A stretch of 64,000 bases of DNA from Paenibacillaceae bacterium (GCA_015057705.1 SVDU01000004.1:186001-250000); one strand, 5' to 3'. Shown: positions 1-8,710, numbered from the stretch's first letter. Notes: a model not told the origin generated them from the letters alone. Program-made: numbers and translations.

Positions 1-12
1 GCAGGTGCATAA
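1..12 (+). CDS. Possible 3' end of upstream gene (partial)
   Basis: The first twelve bases can be read as Ala-Gly-Ala-stop, with the TAA overlapping the ATG of the ABC exporter gene (TAATG). Heterodimeric ABC exporters are commonly encoded as two such coupled genes, so this may be the tail of the partner half-transporter. Three codons are too few to prove a gene. Confidence 0.3.
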   Translation, partial: AGA

Positions 13-1883
13 TGGAAGAACAAAAGAAGATAGAAAGCTTAAAAAGGCGTTACGGCCGGTCTGCCTCGGTTCAAAAAGGCGGGAGAGGTATGGGAGGCCC
101 CGGCCATGGAAGACCCATGAAAAAAGGCACTCCCAAGAATGCCAATGCCACTGCCAGACGTCTCCTGTCTTATTTAAGAGAATACAGACCCCAGATGGCG
201 ATCGCATTAGTGTGTGTAGTGATAGGAACTCTTTCTAATTTAGGTGGCTCTTATATGCTGCGGCCCATTATGAATCAGTTTATCGCACCGTTAGACGGAA
301 GCAGGGGAGATGCGGCAGGTCTTGCAAAAGGGCTTGCAGTTATGGCAGCGGTTTTCCTGGTGGGAGTAGCGGCCAACTATGCCCAGTCAAGAATCATGAT
401 ATCGGTTGCCCAGAATGCCCTTGAAAAAATAAGAGATGATTTATTTAAAAAGATGCAGACCCTTCCGGTACGGTTTTATGATACCAACAATACCGGAGAC
501 TTAATGAGCCGTTTCAGCAATGATGTGGATACCATTGGTCAGATGTTAAGCAATACCTTAATCCAGCTCTTCTCAGGAGCATTAAGTATTGTGGGAACGC
601 TGTTTCTTATGATCTATACGAATATCTGGCTGACACTGGTGACTCTGGTGCTGATACCGGTTATGATAAAGGCAGCAGGAATGATTGGTGCGAGAAGCCA
701 GAAGTATTTCAGCGCCCAGCAAAGCTCTCTGGGTGCAGTGAATGGATATATTGAAGAGACAATCAGCGGACAGAAAGTGGTAAAAGTATTCTGCCATGAA
801 AATGAGGCAGAAGAGGAATTTGGAATTCTCAATGATGATTTGAAGAATAACATGATAAAAGCCCAGTTTTTCGGCGGTGTCATGATGCCGATCATGTTTA
901 ACCTAAGTCAGTTAAATTATATTTTAACTGCCTGCATCGGAGCACTTTTATGTGTAATAAAAGGATTTGACGTTGGCGGACTAACGGTATTTTTAAACTT
1001 TTCCAGACAGTTCAGCCGTCCGATTAATGAAATTTCCATGCAGATCAGCAACGTCTTTTCTGCTCTTGCAGGTGCAGAACGGGTATTTGCAATTATGGAT
1101 GAAAGCCCGGAGCCTGCAGACGGGGAAGATGCAAAAGTGCTGGAGCCAATGAATGGTTTTGTGGAATTAAAGAACGTGACCTTTGGCTATAATCCGGATA
1201 AAGTGATTTTAAAAGATATCAGTCTTTATGCAAAGCCAGGCCAGAAGATTGCCTTTGTAGGTTCAACCGGAGCGGGTAAAACAACAATCACCAATTTGTT
1301 AAACCGTTTTTACGATATACAGGGCGGAGAAATTAACATTGACGGTGTAAATATCACAAATATAAAAAGAGAAAATCTTCGGGAAAATATCGCCATGGTG
1401 CTCCAGGACACCCATTTGTTTACAGGAACTGTAATGGAGAATATTCGTTATGGAAGACTGGATGCGACAGATGAAGAAGTGATCGAGGCAGCAAAAACAG
1501 CGTCTGCCTACTCCTTTATCACGAGACTGCATGACGGATTTCAGACGGTTTTAGAAGGAGATGGAGCTAATTTAAGCCAGGGTCAGAGACAGCTACTTAA
1601 CATAGCAAGAGCAGCTATTTCCAAAGCCCCCATTTTAATTCTTGACGAGGCAACAAGTTCGGTAGATACAAGAACAGAAAGGCATATTGAACGGGGTATG
1701 GACCGCCTTATGACCAACCGGACCACCTTTGTAATCGCTCACCGGCTGTCCACAGTCAGAAATGCCAATGCCATTATGGTACTGGAAAATGGTGAGATCA
1801 TCGAACGGGGTGATCACGAGGAACTTTTAAATCATAAAGGACGATATTATCAACTTTACACCGGAGCAGCAGAACTGGATTAA
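12..1883 (+). CDS. ABC exporter, fused permease and ATPase (MdlB/MsbA-like half-transporter)
   Basis: This 623-residue protein has the layout of a type IV ABC exporter half-transporter, which works in the cytoplasmic membrane as a homo- or heterodimer. A basic, Gly-rich cytoplasmic lead of about 55 residues precedes six predicted membrane helices (about residues 60-360). The C-terminal nucleotide-binding domain follows. It has a Walker A motif GSTGAGKTT (about 417-425), an LSQGQRQ signature (about 520), a Walker B ILILDEATSSVD (about 540) and the H-loop IAHRLST. The start ATG overlaps an upstream TAA, suggesting translational coupling to a partner gene outside the window. All catalytic motifs look intact. 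The substrate (drug, lipid or peptide) cannot be told from the sequence. Confidence 0.93.
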   Translation: MEEQKKIESLKRRYGRSASVQKGGRGMGGPGHGRPMKKGTPKNANATARRLLSYLREYRPQMAIALVCVVIGTLSNLGGSYMLRPIMNQFIAPLDGSRGDAAGLAKGLAVMAAVFLVGVAANYAQSRIMISVAQNALEKIRDDLFKKMQTLPVRFYDTNNTGDLMSRFSNDVDTIGQMLSNTLIQLFSGALSIVGTLFLMIYTNIWLTLVTLVLIPVMIKAAGMIGARSQKYFSAQQSSLGAVNGYIEETISGQKVVKVFCHENEAEEEFGILNDDLKNNMIKAQFFGGVMMPIMFNLSQLNYILTACIGALLCVIKGFDVGGLTVFLNFSRQFSRPINEISMQISNVFSALAGAERVFAIMDESPEPADGEDAKVLEPMNGFVELKNVTFGYNPDKVILKDISLYAKPGQKIAFVGSTGAGKTTITNLLNRFYDIQGGEINIDGVNITNIKRENLRENIAMVLQDTHLFTGTVMENIRYGRLDATDEEVIEAAKTASAYSFITRLHDGFQTVLEGDGANLSQGQRQLLNIARAAISKAPILILDEATSSVDTRTERHIERGMDRLMTNRTTFVIAHRLSTVRNANAIMVLENGEIIERGDHEELLNHKGRYYQLYTGAAELD

Positions 1884-1912
1884 TCCATGGTTTTTAACAG
1901 TTAATTTAGTGA

Positions 1913-1990
1913 GGGAGCATTGGGCAAAGCTATGAATGGGAAGGGATTTCTGCTCATGGCAAGCCGGATGCTCCTGTTTTGTTATTATTT
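1913..1990 (+). terminator. Possible terminator after ABC exporter
   Basis: GGAGCAT (about 1914-1920) pairs with ATGCTCC (1969-1975) and is followed by a T-rich run (TTTTGTTATTATTTTTTTT). The loop is long, about 48 bases, so this is a weak prediction. Confidence 0.4.
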
Positions 1991-2306
1991 TTTTTAATAA
2001 ATAAATGGGCTGATTAATGAAAAATATTTATTAATAATAAAGAGAATTTTTAAACAAAAAGAAAAAATTAACAAAAATTTAACAAAGAAGAATGTATAAA
2101 AATAAAAACAATAATTAAAAAAACTGATTATTTTGTTTTTTTATGTATACAAGAAGAAATGATTGTTTTTTTTGGAAAACAAAGTCATTGGTTACAAAGT
2201 TTAATTGTCTAAAATTTAACAATGAATTACAACTTAAGGCAGGTGGTTCCTCCCACCAATGGTAAGAATTACAATCGGAACACAGTATACAATATGTAAT
2301 TTCGGA
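1991..2306. other. AT-rich intergenic region upstream of rnf
   Basis: About 300 bases of very AT-rich DNA with many A and T tracts and no credible coding frame on either strand. A small hairpin, GGTGG-ttcctc-CCACC, lies at 2242-2257. The rest could act as an UP-element-like region or hold extra promoters for rnf. Nothing else is recognisable. Confidence 0.5.
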
Positions 2307-2335
2307 TTGTTTCGGCCTACAGATTGTGTTATACT
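2307..2335 (+). promoter_or_regulatory. Promoter of the rnf operon
   Basis: TTGTTT, a 17-base spacer and TATACT form a good sigma-A type promoter about 70 bases before rnfC. The leader that would follow contains a short inverted repeat, GACAAA/TTTGTC, at about 2342-2365. Confidence 0.65.
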
Positions 2336-2405
2336 TACTCCGGTGACAAAGTGAGAAGATTTTGTCGGGAGAGATAAAGAATTGTAGAGAAAGAGGGTTA
2401 GTCTA

Positions 2406-3728
2406 ATGGGTTTGGCTACATTTAAAGGCGGCATTCACACCTATGAAGGAAAAGAATTGTCGGAAAATAAACCTGTGCAGGTACTGCAGCCAAAAGGCGA
2501 GATGGTGTTCCCGCTATCCCAGCATATCGGTGCTCCTGCGAAGCCTCTGGTGGCAGCAGGTGATCAGGTATTAGTTGGTCAGAAGATCGGAGAAGCAGGC
2601 GGTTTTATTTCTGCCTGTGTGATCAGTTCTGTTTCAGGAACAGTAAAAACCATTGAACCAAGAATGGTTGCCAACGGCTCCATGGTAATGTCAATCATTG
2701 TTGATAATGATGGCAAATATCAGGAAGCGGAAGGTTTTGGAAAACAGCGGGATCCCAAATCCCTGTCAAAAGAGGAGATACGTGATATCGTAAAGGAATC
2801 CGGCATTGTAGGACTTGGCGGTGCAGGTTTTCCCACACATGTAAAGCTTACACCAAAGGATGAGTCAAAGATTGATACGATTATCGTTAACGGAGCAGAA
2901 TGTGAACCATATCTGACTTCCGATTATCGGATGATGCTGGAAGAGCCGGAAAGTATTATTAAAGGTCTGAATATCATTCTTCAGCTGTTTGATAATGCAA
3001 AAGGTGTGATTGGAATTGAAGACAATAAACCAGAGGCAATTAAAGTGATGACGGAGCTTGTAAAAGATGAGCCAAGAATCACGGTTTGCCCCTTAAAGAC
3101 AAAATATCCACAGGGTGGAGAGCGTGCTTTAATCTATGCGGTAACAGGAAGAAAGATCAACTCTTCCATGCTTCCGGCTGATGCGGGCTGCATCGTGGAT
3201 AACGTGGATACGGTGATATCCATTTACAATGCTGTTGCAAATTCCACTCCATTAATCAGAAGAATTGTAACAGTTACCGGCGATGCGATTGCAAACCCAC
3301 AGAACTATAATGTGAGAACAGGAACAAATTATGCCGAGCTGTTAGAGGCTTCCGGCGGATTTAAAACAGAACCGGAGAAAGTAATTTCCGGAGGACCAAT
3401 GATGGGGCAGGCATTGTTTAACATGAATATTCCTGTTACCAAAACCTCCTCTGCGCTTACCTGTATGTCAAAGGATGAGGTTGCACTAAATGCACCTACT
3501 GCCTGCATCCGTTGCGGCAGATGTGTCAATGTATGTCCAAGCCGCGTGGTTCCACAGATGATGATGCAGGCAGCTATGAGATCTGACATAGATACATTTG
3601 TAAAATTAGATGGTATGGAATGCTGCGAATGCGGCTGCTGTGCATATGCCTGTCCGGCGAAACTGCCATTAACCCAGGCGTTTAAAGAGATGCGCAAAAC
3701 AGTTATCGCAAGCAGAAAAAAAGCGTAG
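2406..3728 (+). CDS. rnfC: Rnf complex subunit RnfC (ferredoxin:NAD+ oxidoreductase)
   Basis: RnfC is the peripheral cytoplasmic NADH-binding subunit of the Rnf complex, which couples electron flow from reduced ferredoxin to NAD+ with Na+ or H+ export. The 440-residue protein begins with a biotinyl-like domain (PVQVLQPKGEMVFPLSQH...), followed by a flavin/NADH-binding domain with GLGGAGFPTHVKL (about residue 137). It ends with two 4Fe-4S motifs, CIRCGRCVNVCP (about 367) and CCECGCCAYACP (about 405). The length matches clostridial RnfC. The gene opens a six-gene operon in the order C-D-G-E-A-B usual in Clostridia and lies 11 bases before rnfD. Confidence 0.96.
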   Translation: MGLATFKGGIHTYEGKELSENKPVQVLQPKGEMVFPLSQHIGAPAKPLVAAGDQVLVGQKIGEAGGFISACVISSVSGTVKTIEPRMVANGSMVMSIIVDNDGKYQEAEGFGKQRDPKSLSKEEIRDIVKESGIVGLGGAGFPTHVKLTPKDESKIDTIIVNGAECEPYLTSDYRMMLEEPESIIKGLNIILQLFDNAKGVIGIEDNKPEAIKVMTELVKDEPRITVCPLKTKYPQGGERALIYAVTGRKINSSMLPADAGCIVDNVDTVISIYNAVANSTPLIRRIVTVTGDAIANPQNYNVRTGTNYAELLEASGGFKTEPEKVISGGPMMGQALFNMNIPVTKTSSALTCMSKDEVALNAPTACIRCGRCVNVCPSRVVPQMMMQAAMRSDIDTFVKLDGMECCECGCCAYACPAKLPLTQAFKEMRKTVIASRKKA

Positions 3729-3739
3729 GAGAGTGAAGT

Positions 3740-4663
3740 ATGAGTAAATTATTAAACGTATCATCATCACCTCATGTCAGGGACCAGGTAACATCACAGA
3801 ATCTTATGCTGGATGTTGCAATTGCCATGATCCCGGCTACTGCGTATGGTGTATATCAGTTTGGAGTAAAAGCTGCACTGGTGTTACTTGTCAGCATTTT
3901 ATCCTGTGTATTAAGTGAATATGTTTTTGAAACCCTTATGGGGAAACCAGTAACTGTCAGTGACGGCAGTGCACTTGTAACCGGAATGATTCTTGGACTT
4001 AACATGCCTCCGGCAATTCCGTTATGGATGCCATTTTTAGGCGGTGTGTTTGCGATTATTGTTGTAAAACAGCTTTACGGCGGTCTGGGACAGAACTTTA
4101 TGAACCCTGCCCTTGCGGCAAGATGTTTTCTTCTGATCTCATTTGCAGGTCCTATGACCACGTTTACATACAATGACGCGGTTGTAAGTCCTACTCCTCT
4201 TGCAGCGTTTAAAGCTGGTCAGTCAGTTGATGTGGCTGCCATGTTTATCGGAAAAATTCCTGGAACAATCGGAGAAGTTTCCGTTATCGCTCTTCTGATT
4301 GGTGCGGCGTATTTAATCGCAAGAAAAGTAATATCAATCCGTATTCCGGCTGCCTATTTAATTACATTTTCTCTGTTTGTATTTGTGTTTGGACAGCATG
4401 ACCTGATGTACGTCCTGACTCACTTATGCGGCGGCGGTATCATATTTGGTGCATTCTTCATGGCAACCGATTATGTAACAAGTCCTGTTACAATAAAGGG
4501 GCAGATCTATTTTGGAATTCTGTTAGGTGTGCTTACCGGTCTGTTCCGTCTTTTCGGAGGTTCTGCAGAGGGAGTTTCTTATGCAATCATCATCAGCAAT
4601 ATTCTGGTTCCGCTGATTGAGAAGATTTCACTTCCAAAAGCATTTGGAAAGGAGGGCAAATAA
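3740..4663 (+). CDS. rnfD: Rnf complex membrane subunit RnfD
   Basis: RnfD is an integral membrane subunit that carries covalently bound FMN and helps form the ion-translocating core. The 307 residues include many hydrophobic helices and the family signature GGLGQNFMNPALAARCF (about 114-130). A Thr at residue 152 in the context SPTPL sits where the flavinylated Thr of other RnfD/NqrB proteins lies (usually SGATPL); the SP in place of SGA is a small deviation. It is preceded by a GGAGAG ribosome-binding site and followed directly by rnfG. Confidence 0.95.
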   Translation: MSKLLNVSSSPHVRDQVTSQNLMLDVAIAMIPATAYGVYQFGVKAALVLLVSILSCVLSEYVFETLMGKPVTVSDGSALVTGMILGLNMPPAIPLWMPFLGGVFAIIVVKQLYGGLGQNFMNPALAARCFLLISFAGPMTTFTYNDAVVSPTPLAAFKAGQSVDVAAMFIGKIPGTIGEVSVIALLIGAAYLIARKVISIRIPAAYLITFSLFVFVFGQHDLMYVLTHLCGGGIIFGAFFMATDYVTSPVTIKGQIYFGILLGVLTGLFRLFGGSAEGVSYAIIISNILVPLIEKISLPKAFGKEGK

Positions 4664-4664
4664 G

Positions 4665-5279
4665 ATGAAGAGTGGCGGATATATGAAAGACGCGTTAATT
4701 TTATTTGTCATTACTCTGGTTTCCGGTTTCCTGTTAGGGGGTGCTTATCAGATTACGAAAGCTCCCATTGAAAAAGCAACTCTTGCTGCAAATATTGTGG
4801 CATATAAGGCAGTGTTTCCGGAAGCAGCTGATTTTAAGTCAGATGATAAGATGAAGGCAGCCATTGAAACCTGCAATACAGATCTTACCACACAGAACTT
4901 TGGTAAAGTTGGTGTGAACAATGCGCTTCAGGCGGTAGATGGAAGCGGTACACTGCTTGGTTATGTCATCACTTCCCATTCTGATGACAGCTACGGTGGT
5001 ACAATCGAACTGTCTGTAGGAATTAAAGCCGATGGAAGCATAAGCGGAATTGAGTTTCTGGCAATCAGCGATACTCCAGGTTTGGGTCTTAAGGCCAAAG
5101 AACCGGCATTTAAAGATCAGTACAATGGAAAGAGTGCGGAGTCACTTACGGTAACCAAATCAGGTAATGCAGGCGATGCTGAAATCAACGCCATCAGCGG
5201 TGCAACCATTACATCAAGCGCTACTACCAATGCGGTTAATGCAGCATTGTATTATGTGCATCACTATATGAATCAGTAG
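4665..5279 (+). CDS. rnfG: Rnf complex flavoprotein subunit RnfG
   Basis: RnfG is anchored by one N-terminal helix (about residues 9-28), with an FMN-binding domain outside the membrane. The FMN-attachment motif SGATITS occurs near the C-terminus, with Thr181 as the expected phosphoester-linked residue. The start chosen is the ATG at 4665, 8 bases after GGAGGG (4651-4656). A longer in-frame reading from 4617 would run back into rnfD and has no ribosome-binding site. The product is 204 residues, normal for the family, and the gene starts one base after the rnfD stop. Confidence 0.95.
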   Translation: MKSGGYMKDALILFVITLVSGFLLGGAYQITKAPIEKATLAANIVAYKAVFPEAADFKSDDKMKAAIETCNTDLTTQNFGKVGVNNALQAVDGSGTLLGYVITSHSDDSYGGTIELSVGIKADGSISGIEFLAISDTPGLGLKAKEPAFKDQYNGKSAESLTVTKSGNAGDAEINAISGATITSSATTNAVNAALYYVHHYMNQ

Positions 5280-5290
5280 GAGGTGGGAAG

Positions 5291-6085
5291 ATGAACAACA
5301 AATGTACAGAACGTTTATTTAACGGTATCGTAAAAGAGAACCCGACCTTCGTGCTGATGCTCGGTATGTGTCCGACTCTGGCTGTTACCACATCTGCAGT
5401 AAACGGAGCAGGTATGGGACTTTCCACAACTGTGGTACTGTTATTTTCTAATATGATTATTTCTGCTATGCGTAAGATTATTCCGGACCGTGTCAGAATT
5501 CCGGCTTACATTGTTATTGTAGCAACTCTCGTTACTATCGTGCAGCTGCTTTTACAGGCATACGTGCCCAGCCTTTATTCAGCTCTTGGAATCTACATTC
5601 CGCTGATCGTAGTTAACTGTATTATCTTAGGTCGTGCAGAATCCTATGCTTCCAAGAACGGAGTGGCAGAATCCACCTTTGACGGAATCGGTATGGGACT
5701 TGGTTTCACGGTAGCCTTAACCTGTATCGGACTTGTTCGTGAGATCCTGGGTTCCGGTGCCATATTCGGACACACCATCATTCCGGAGAATTACCACATT
5801 GCTATTTTTGTTCTGGCTCCTGGTGCATTCTTTGTGCTTTCTATTTTAACTGCTTTGCAGAATAAATTTAAAGCTCCGTCTGCAACCAACGGCTCTGTTC
5901 CACAGTCTAAGTTAGCCTGCGGAGGCAACTGCATGTCCTGTACCGGTTCTTCCTGCATGTCAAACCATGAAGTTTTAGAGACCAGAAAAAGACAGGCAGA
6001 GGAAGAAGCTCTTGCAGCGAAAAAAGCAGAAGTAGCCAGAAAAGAAGCAGAATTAAAAACGGCAACTTCCAAGAAAGACGAATAG
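5291..6085 (+). CDS. rnfE: Rnf complex membrane subunit RnfE with Cys-rich, coiled C-terminal tail
   Basis: RnfE is one of the two homologous six-helix subunits (with RnfA) that form the ion channel and may hold a membrane 2Fe-2S centre. The first 195 or so residues are typical, with the conserved NPTFVLMLGMCPTLAV (17-32) and YIPLIVVNCIILGRAE (102-117) segments and their Cys residues. Unlike a minimal RnfE, this 264-residue protein continues with Cys210, Cys214, Cys217 and Cys222 (spacing x3, x2, x4). A charged Ala/Glu/Lys helix of about 35 residues follows and ends in KKDE. Similar tails occur in some Firmicutes RnfE proteins as far as I know. The tail's role is unknown. Confidence 0.94.
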   Translation: MNNKCTERLFNGIVKENPTFVLMLGMCPTLAVTTSAVNGAGMGLSTTVVLLFSNMIISAMRKIIPDRVRIPAYIVIVATLVTIVQLLLQAYVPSLYSALGIYIPLIVVNCIILGRAESYASKNGVAESTFDGIGMGLGFTVALTCIGLVREILGSGAIFGHTIIPENYHIAIFVLAPGAFFVLSILTALQNKFKAPSATNGSVPQSKLACGGNCMSCTGSSCMSNHEVLETRKRQAEEEALAAKKAEVARKEAELKTATSKKDE

Positions 6086-6097
6086 GAGAGTGGATCG

Positions 6098-6673
6098 ATG
6101 AAAGAATTATTATTAATTGCCATTGGCTCCGCACTGGTTAACAACGTAGTGCTCAGTCAGTTCCTCGGCCTTTGTCCATTCCTTGGAGTTTCCAAAAATG
6201 TGAAAACTTCTGCCGGCATGGGCGCGGCTGTTATCTTTGTAATTACCATTGCATCATTTGTTACCAGCTTAATTTATAAGAGTGTATTGGTCGGTCTTCA
6301 TCTGGAATTTTTACAGACCATCGTATTTATTCTTGTAATTGCAGCGCTGGTACAGTTTGTAGAAATGTTTTTAAAGAAATCCATGCCTGCTCTTTATGAC
6401 GCCCTTGGTGTATATCTGCCTCTGATTACAACAAACTGTGCTGTTTTAGGTGTGGCACTGACCAATGTTCAGAAGGACTATAACATTCTGGAGAGCGTTG
6501 TAAACGGTGTGGGTATTTCCGTTGGTTTCACCATTGCCATTATTATGCTGGCTGGTGTCCGTGAAAGAATCGAATATAATGACGTTCCTCATTCCTTTAA
6601 GGGATCACCAATTGTTCTGATTACCTCTGGCCTGATGGCAATTGCATTTTTCGGATTTTCCGGATTAATTTAA
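6098..6673 (+). CDS. rnfA: Rnf complex membrane subunit RnfA
   Basis: RnfA pairs with RnfE in the membrane core of the complex. The 191-residue protein is highly hydrophobic with six predicted helices. It shows both family signatures, VNNVVLSQFLGLCPFLGVS (about 14-32) and YLPLITTNCAVLGVAL (about 106-121), each with a conserved Cys. It starts 12 bases after rnfE behind AGGAGAG and ends 18 bases before rnfB. Length and sequence look complete and ordinary. Confidence 0.96.
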   Translation: MKELLLIAIGSALVNNVVLSQFLGLCPFLGVSKNVKTSAGMGAAVIFVITIASFVTSLIYKSVLVGLHLEFLQTIVFILVIAALVQFVEMFLKKSMPALYDALGVYLPLITTNCAVLGVALTNVQKDYNILESVVNGVGISVGFTIAIIMLAGVRERIEYNDVPHSFKGSPIVLITSGLMAIAFFGFSGLI

Positions 6674-6691
6674 GGGAGGAGACGAAAGAAT

Positions 6692-7480
6692 ATGATAACA
6701 GGAATTATTTTTGCGGCGGCCGTTGTTGGCATTATCGGTATTCTGATTGGAGTATTCCTCGGCATTGCAAGTGAGAAATTTAAAGTTGAGGTTGACGAGA
6801 AGGAGATCATGGTCAGAAATGAGCTGCCAGGCAACAACTGCGGCGGTTGCGGCTATGCAGGGTGTGATGCTCTTGCAAAAGCCATTGCTGCAGGTCAGGC
6901 TGATGTTGGTGCCTGTCCGGTTGGTGGTGCTTCTGTGACTGAAAAGATCAGTGAAATCATGGGAGTAGCTGCAGGTTCAGCTGAGAAGAAGGTCGCTTTT
7001 GTTAAGTGCAAAGGCAGCTGTGATAAAACGAAAGTTCAGTATAATTATTATGGTATTGATGACTGCCGTAAGATTTCAGTCGTACCTGGATCTGGTGAGA
7101 AGTCATGTGTTTATGGCTGTATGGGATACGGATCCTGTGTGAAAGCATGTGAATTTGATGCGATCCATGTTGTGGACGGTATTGCGGTAGTTGATAAGGA
7201 GAAGTGCGTTGCCTGTGGCAAATGTGTGGCTTCCTGTCCCAATGCATTAATTGATATGGTTCCATATAAAGCAGAGTATTTAGTTCAGTGTAACTCCCAT
7301 GATAAGGGAAAAGATGTAAAGGCTAAATGCGATGTGGGCTGTATTGGATGTACCATGTGTATCAAACAGTGTGAATTTGATGCCATCCATATGGACAATA
7401 ATGTTGCGATTATTGATTATGACAAATGCACCAATTGCGGTAAATGTGCCGCCAAGTGCCCGGTTAAGGTAATTATATAA
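6692..7480 (+). CDS. rnfB: Rnf complex ferredoxin-accepting subunit RnfB
   Basis: RnfB is the entry point for electrons from reduced ferredoxin. One N-terminal helix (about residues 3-25) anchors a cytoplasmic iron-sulfur domain. The first cluster site is Cys50, Cys53, Cys58 and Cys75 (NNCGGCGYAGC...GACP). Further Cys sets follow: CKGSC, CVYGCMGYGSCVKAC, CVACGKCVASCP, CDVGCIGCTMCIKQC and CTNCGKCAAKCP. This supports several more 4Fe-4S clusters. The 262 residues match clostridial RnfB. It closes the rnf operon and is followed by a strong terminator. Confidence 0.96.
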   Translation: MITGIIFAAAVVGIIGILIGVFLGIASEKFKVEVDEKEIMVRNELPGNNCGGCGYAGCDALAKAIAAGQADVGACPVGGASVTEKISEIMGVAAGSAEKKVAFVKCKGSCDKTKVQYNYYGIDDCRKISVVPGSGEKSCVYGCMGYGSCVKACEFDAIHVVDGIAVVDKEKCVACGKCVASCPNALIDMVPYKAEYLVQCNSHDKGKDVKAKCDVGCIGCTMCIKQCEFDAIHMDNNVAIIDYDKCTNCGKCAAKCPVKVII

Positions 7481-7499
7481 AATGTTATAGGTATAAGAG

Positions 7500-7550
7500 T
7501 GCTGTAATACAGGCTTGTTTCTTAACAGTCTTGTGTTACAGCATTTTTTT
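7500..7550 (+). terminator. Terminator of the rnf operon
   Basis: TGCTGTAA (from 7500) pairs with TTACAGCA ending near 7543, with extra pairing inside the hairpin, followed by TTTTTTT. It is a clear intrinsic terminator directly after rnfB. Confidence 0.85.
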
Positions 7551-7612
7551 GTTAATTTTCTAGCAATTTAACAGAAAATGTTAAAAAAATGATTTATAAT
7601 TTAGATTAATTC

Positions 7613-7641
7613 TTGATAAAAAGCAAATATACTGATATAAT
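7613..7641 (+). promoter_or_regulatory. Promoter of the b5-lipoprotein/cytochrome pair
   Basis: TTGATA, a 17-base spacer and TATAAT lie about 36 bases before the lipoprotein gene and after the rnf terminator, so the two-gene unit can be transcribed separately from rnf. Confidence 0.8.
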
Positions 7642-7676
7642 AGCAAATACAAAAAAGATACAAAGGAGATGGTTCT

Positions 7677-8015
7677 ATGAAAAAAAACATGATAATTTAT
7701 GTTCTTTCATTCATGATTATATTCCTGCTTGCGGGCTGTGCCGGTTCAAAAGTACAGGACAATACCACTGAATCCTCAGAAAAACTGGAGCTTACATTGG
7801 ATGAACTTTCAAAATATAATGGCAAAGACGGAAATCCTGCTTATATCGCGGTTGATGGCGTGATCTATGATGTTACTGAAAGCAAGATGTGGAAGGACGG
7901 AGAACACAATGGCTACACGGCAGGTAAGGATCTGACAGAAGAGATTAAGAAAGTATCTCCTCACGGAACTTCTGTTTTAAAGAAGATGAAAGAAGTAGGA
8001 AAAATTGTGGAATAA
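7677..8015 (+). CDS. Lipoprotein with cytochrome b5-like heme-binding domain
   Basis: The 112-residue precursor has a lipoprotein signal with lipobox LLAGC (Cys21), so it should be anchored on the outer face of the membrane. Residues about 38-112 match the prokaryotic cytochrome b5-like heme/steroid-binding family: LDELSKYNGKDGNPAYIAVDG, YDVTESKMW, GEHNGYTAGKDLTEEI and SPHG. His77 and His96 are candidate axial heme ligands; heme binding itself is inferred. It has a strong AAGGAG ribosome-binding site, its own promoter, and a partner membrane gene 15 bases downstream. Both lie just after the rnf operon, which suggests a redox role. Confidence 0.85.
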   Translation: MKKNMIIYVLSFMIIFLLAGCAGSKVQDNTTESSEKLELTLDELSKYNGKDGNPAYIAVDGVIYDVTESKMWKDGEHNGYTAGKDLTEEIKKVSPHGTSVLKKMKEVGKIVE

Positions 8016-8030
8016 ACCGGAGGCGATAAT

Positions 8031-8423
8031 ATGTATGAAGTGTTAGGTATTATAAGCGCAGTTTTGTTTGCAATTGTTATGATGCCGTTTTTACTGAGGC
8101 ATTTTAACCGGATATTCTACAAAGGGAAAAATCGTATGATTTCCAGTTGGAGAATGAGGTTTAGAAAGATTCATAAACCTGCCGGGTTTAGTCTGGCAGT
8201 GATTGCCCTGATTCATGGATACCTGGCGCTTGGTTCAATCCGGCTTCATACAGGTACCCTTGCCTGGATTGTCAGTATTGCGGCGGTAATTCTTGGAGTA
8301 CTCTTTTCCATAAAGAAAAAAGCTGTAATCTTAGTATGGCACAGGAGAATCGCGTTACTGGCCATTCTTTTTATCGCTTTGCATCTGCTGGTACCAGGTG
8401 CGCTTTATTACATTGGATTTTAA
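8031..8423 (+). CDS. Four-helix membrane protein, candidate diheme cytochrome b
   Basis: This 130-residue hydrophobic protein has about four membrane helices. It carries two pairs of His with identical spacing: His48/His62 (helix 2) and His104/His118 (helix 4), each H-x13-H. In cytochromes b this spacing places two bis-His hemes across the bilayer, so I infer a small diheme cytochrome. I do not recognise the exact family; a ferric-reductase-like or cytochrome b561-like fold is possible. It is the second gene of a unit with the b5-like lipoprotein and is followed by a strong hairpin. A redox role with the lipoprotein is inferred from context only. Confidence 0.75.
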   Translation: MYEVLGIISAVLFAIVMMPFLLRHFNRIFYKGKNRMISSWRMRFRKIHKPAGFSLAVIALIHGYLALGSIRLHTGTLAWIVSIAAVILGVLFSIKKKAVILVWHRRIALLAILFIALHLLVPGALYYIGF

Positions 8424-8450
8424 AAGAAGAGCGTTACATTTTATCAGGCT

Positions 8451-8502
8451 GAACAGGCCCACACAGGTAGAGTAAAAATCGAACCTGTGTGGGTCTGTTC
8501 AA
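8451..8502 (+). terminator. Terminator after the cytochrome pair
   Basis: GAACAGGCCCACACAGGT (8451-8468) pairs almost perfectly with ACCTGTGTGGGTCTGTTC (8483-8500), an 18-base stem. The following T tract is weak (AATTTATT). Downstream, 8503-8700 holds no further recognisable element and no convincing promoter. Confidence 0.75.
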
Positions 8503-8710
8503 TTTATTGGAGCATAAAACCAGTATTTTATTACATATAAACTTCTATTTTCAACATGGTTCCGTTTTTTGTAGAATTTTGTAGTATATTGGAAAACAGA
8601 CCGAGGGGGAGGTGAGTGTCATATCGTATTAAGTATTGCATCAGGTCGCCGAATATCCGGTAATTTAATCAAAAGAATCTGGTAACAAAAGATAATGGAG
8701 GGTAATTATT

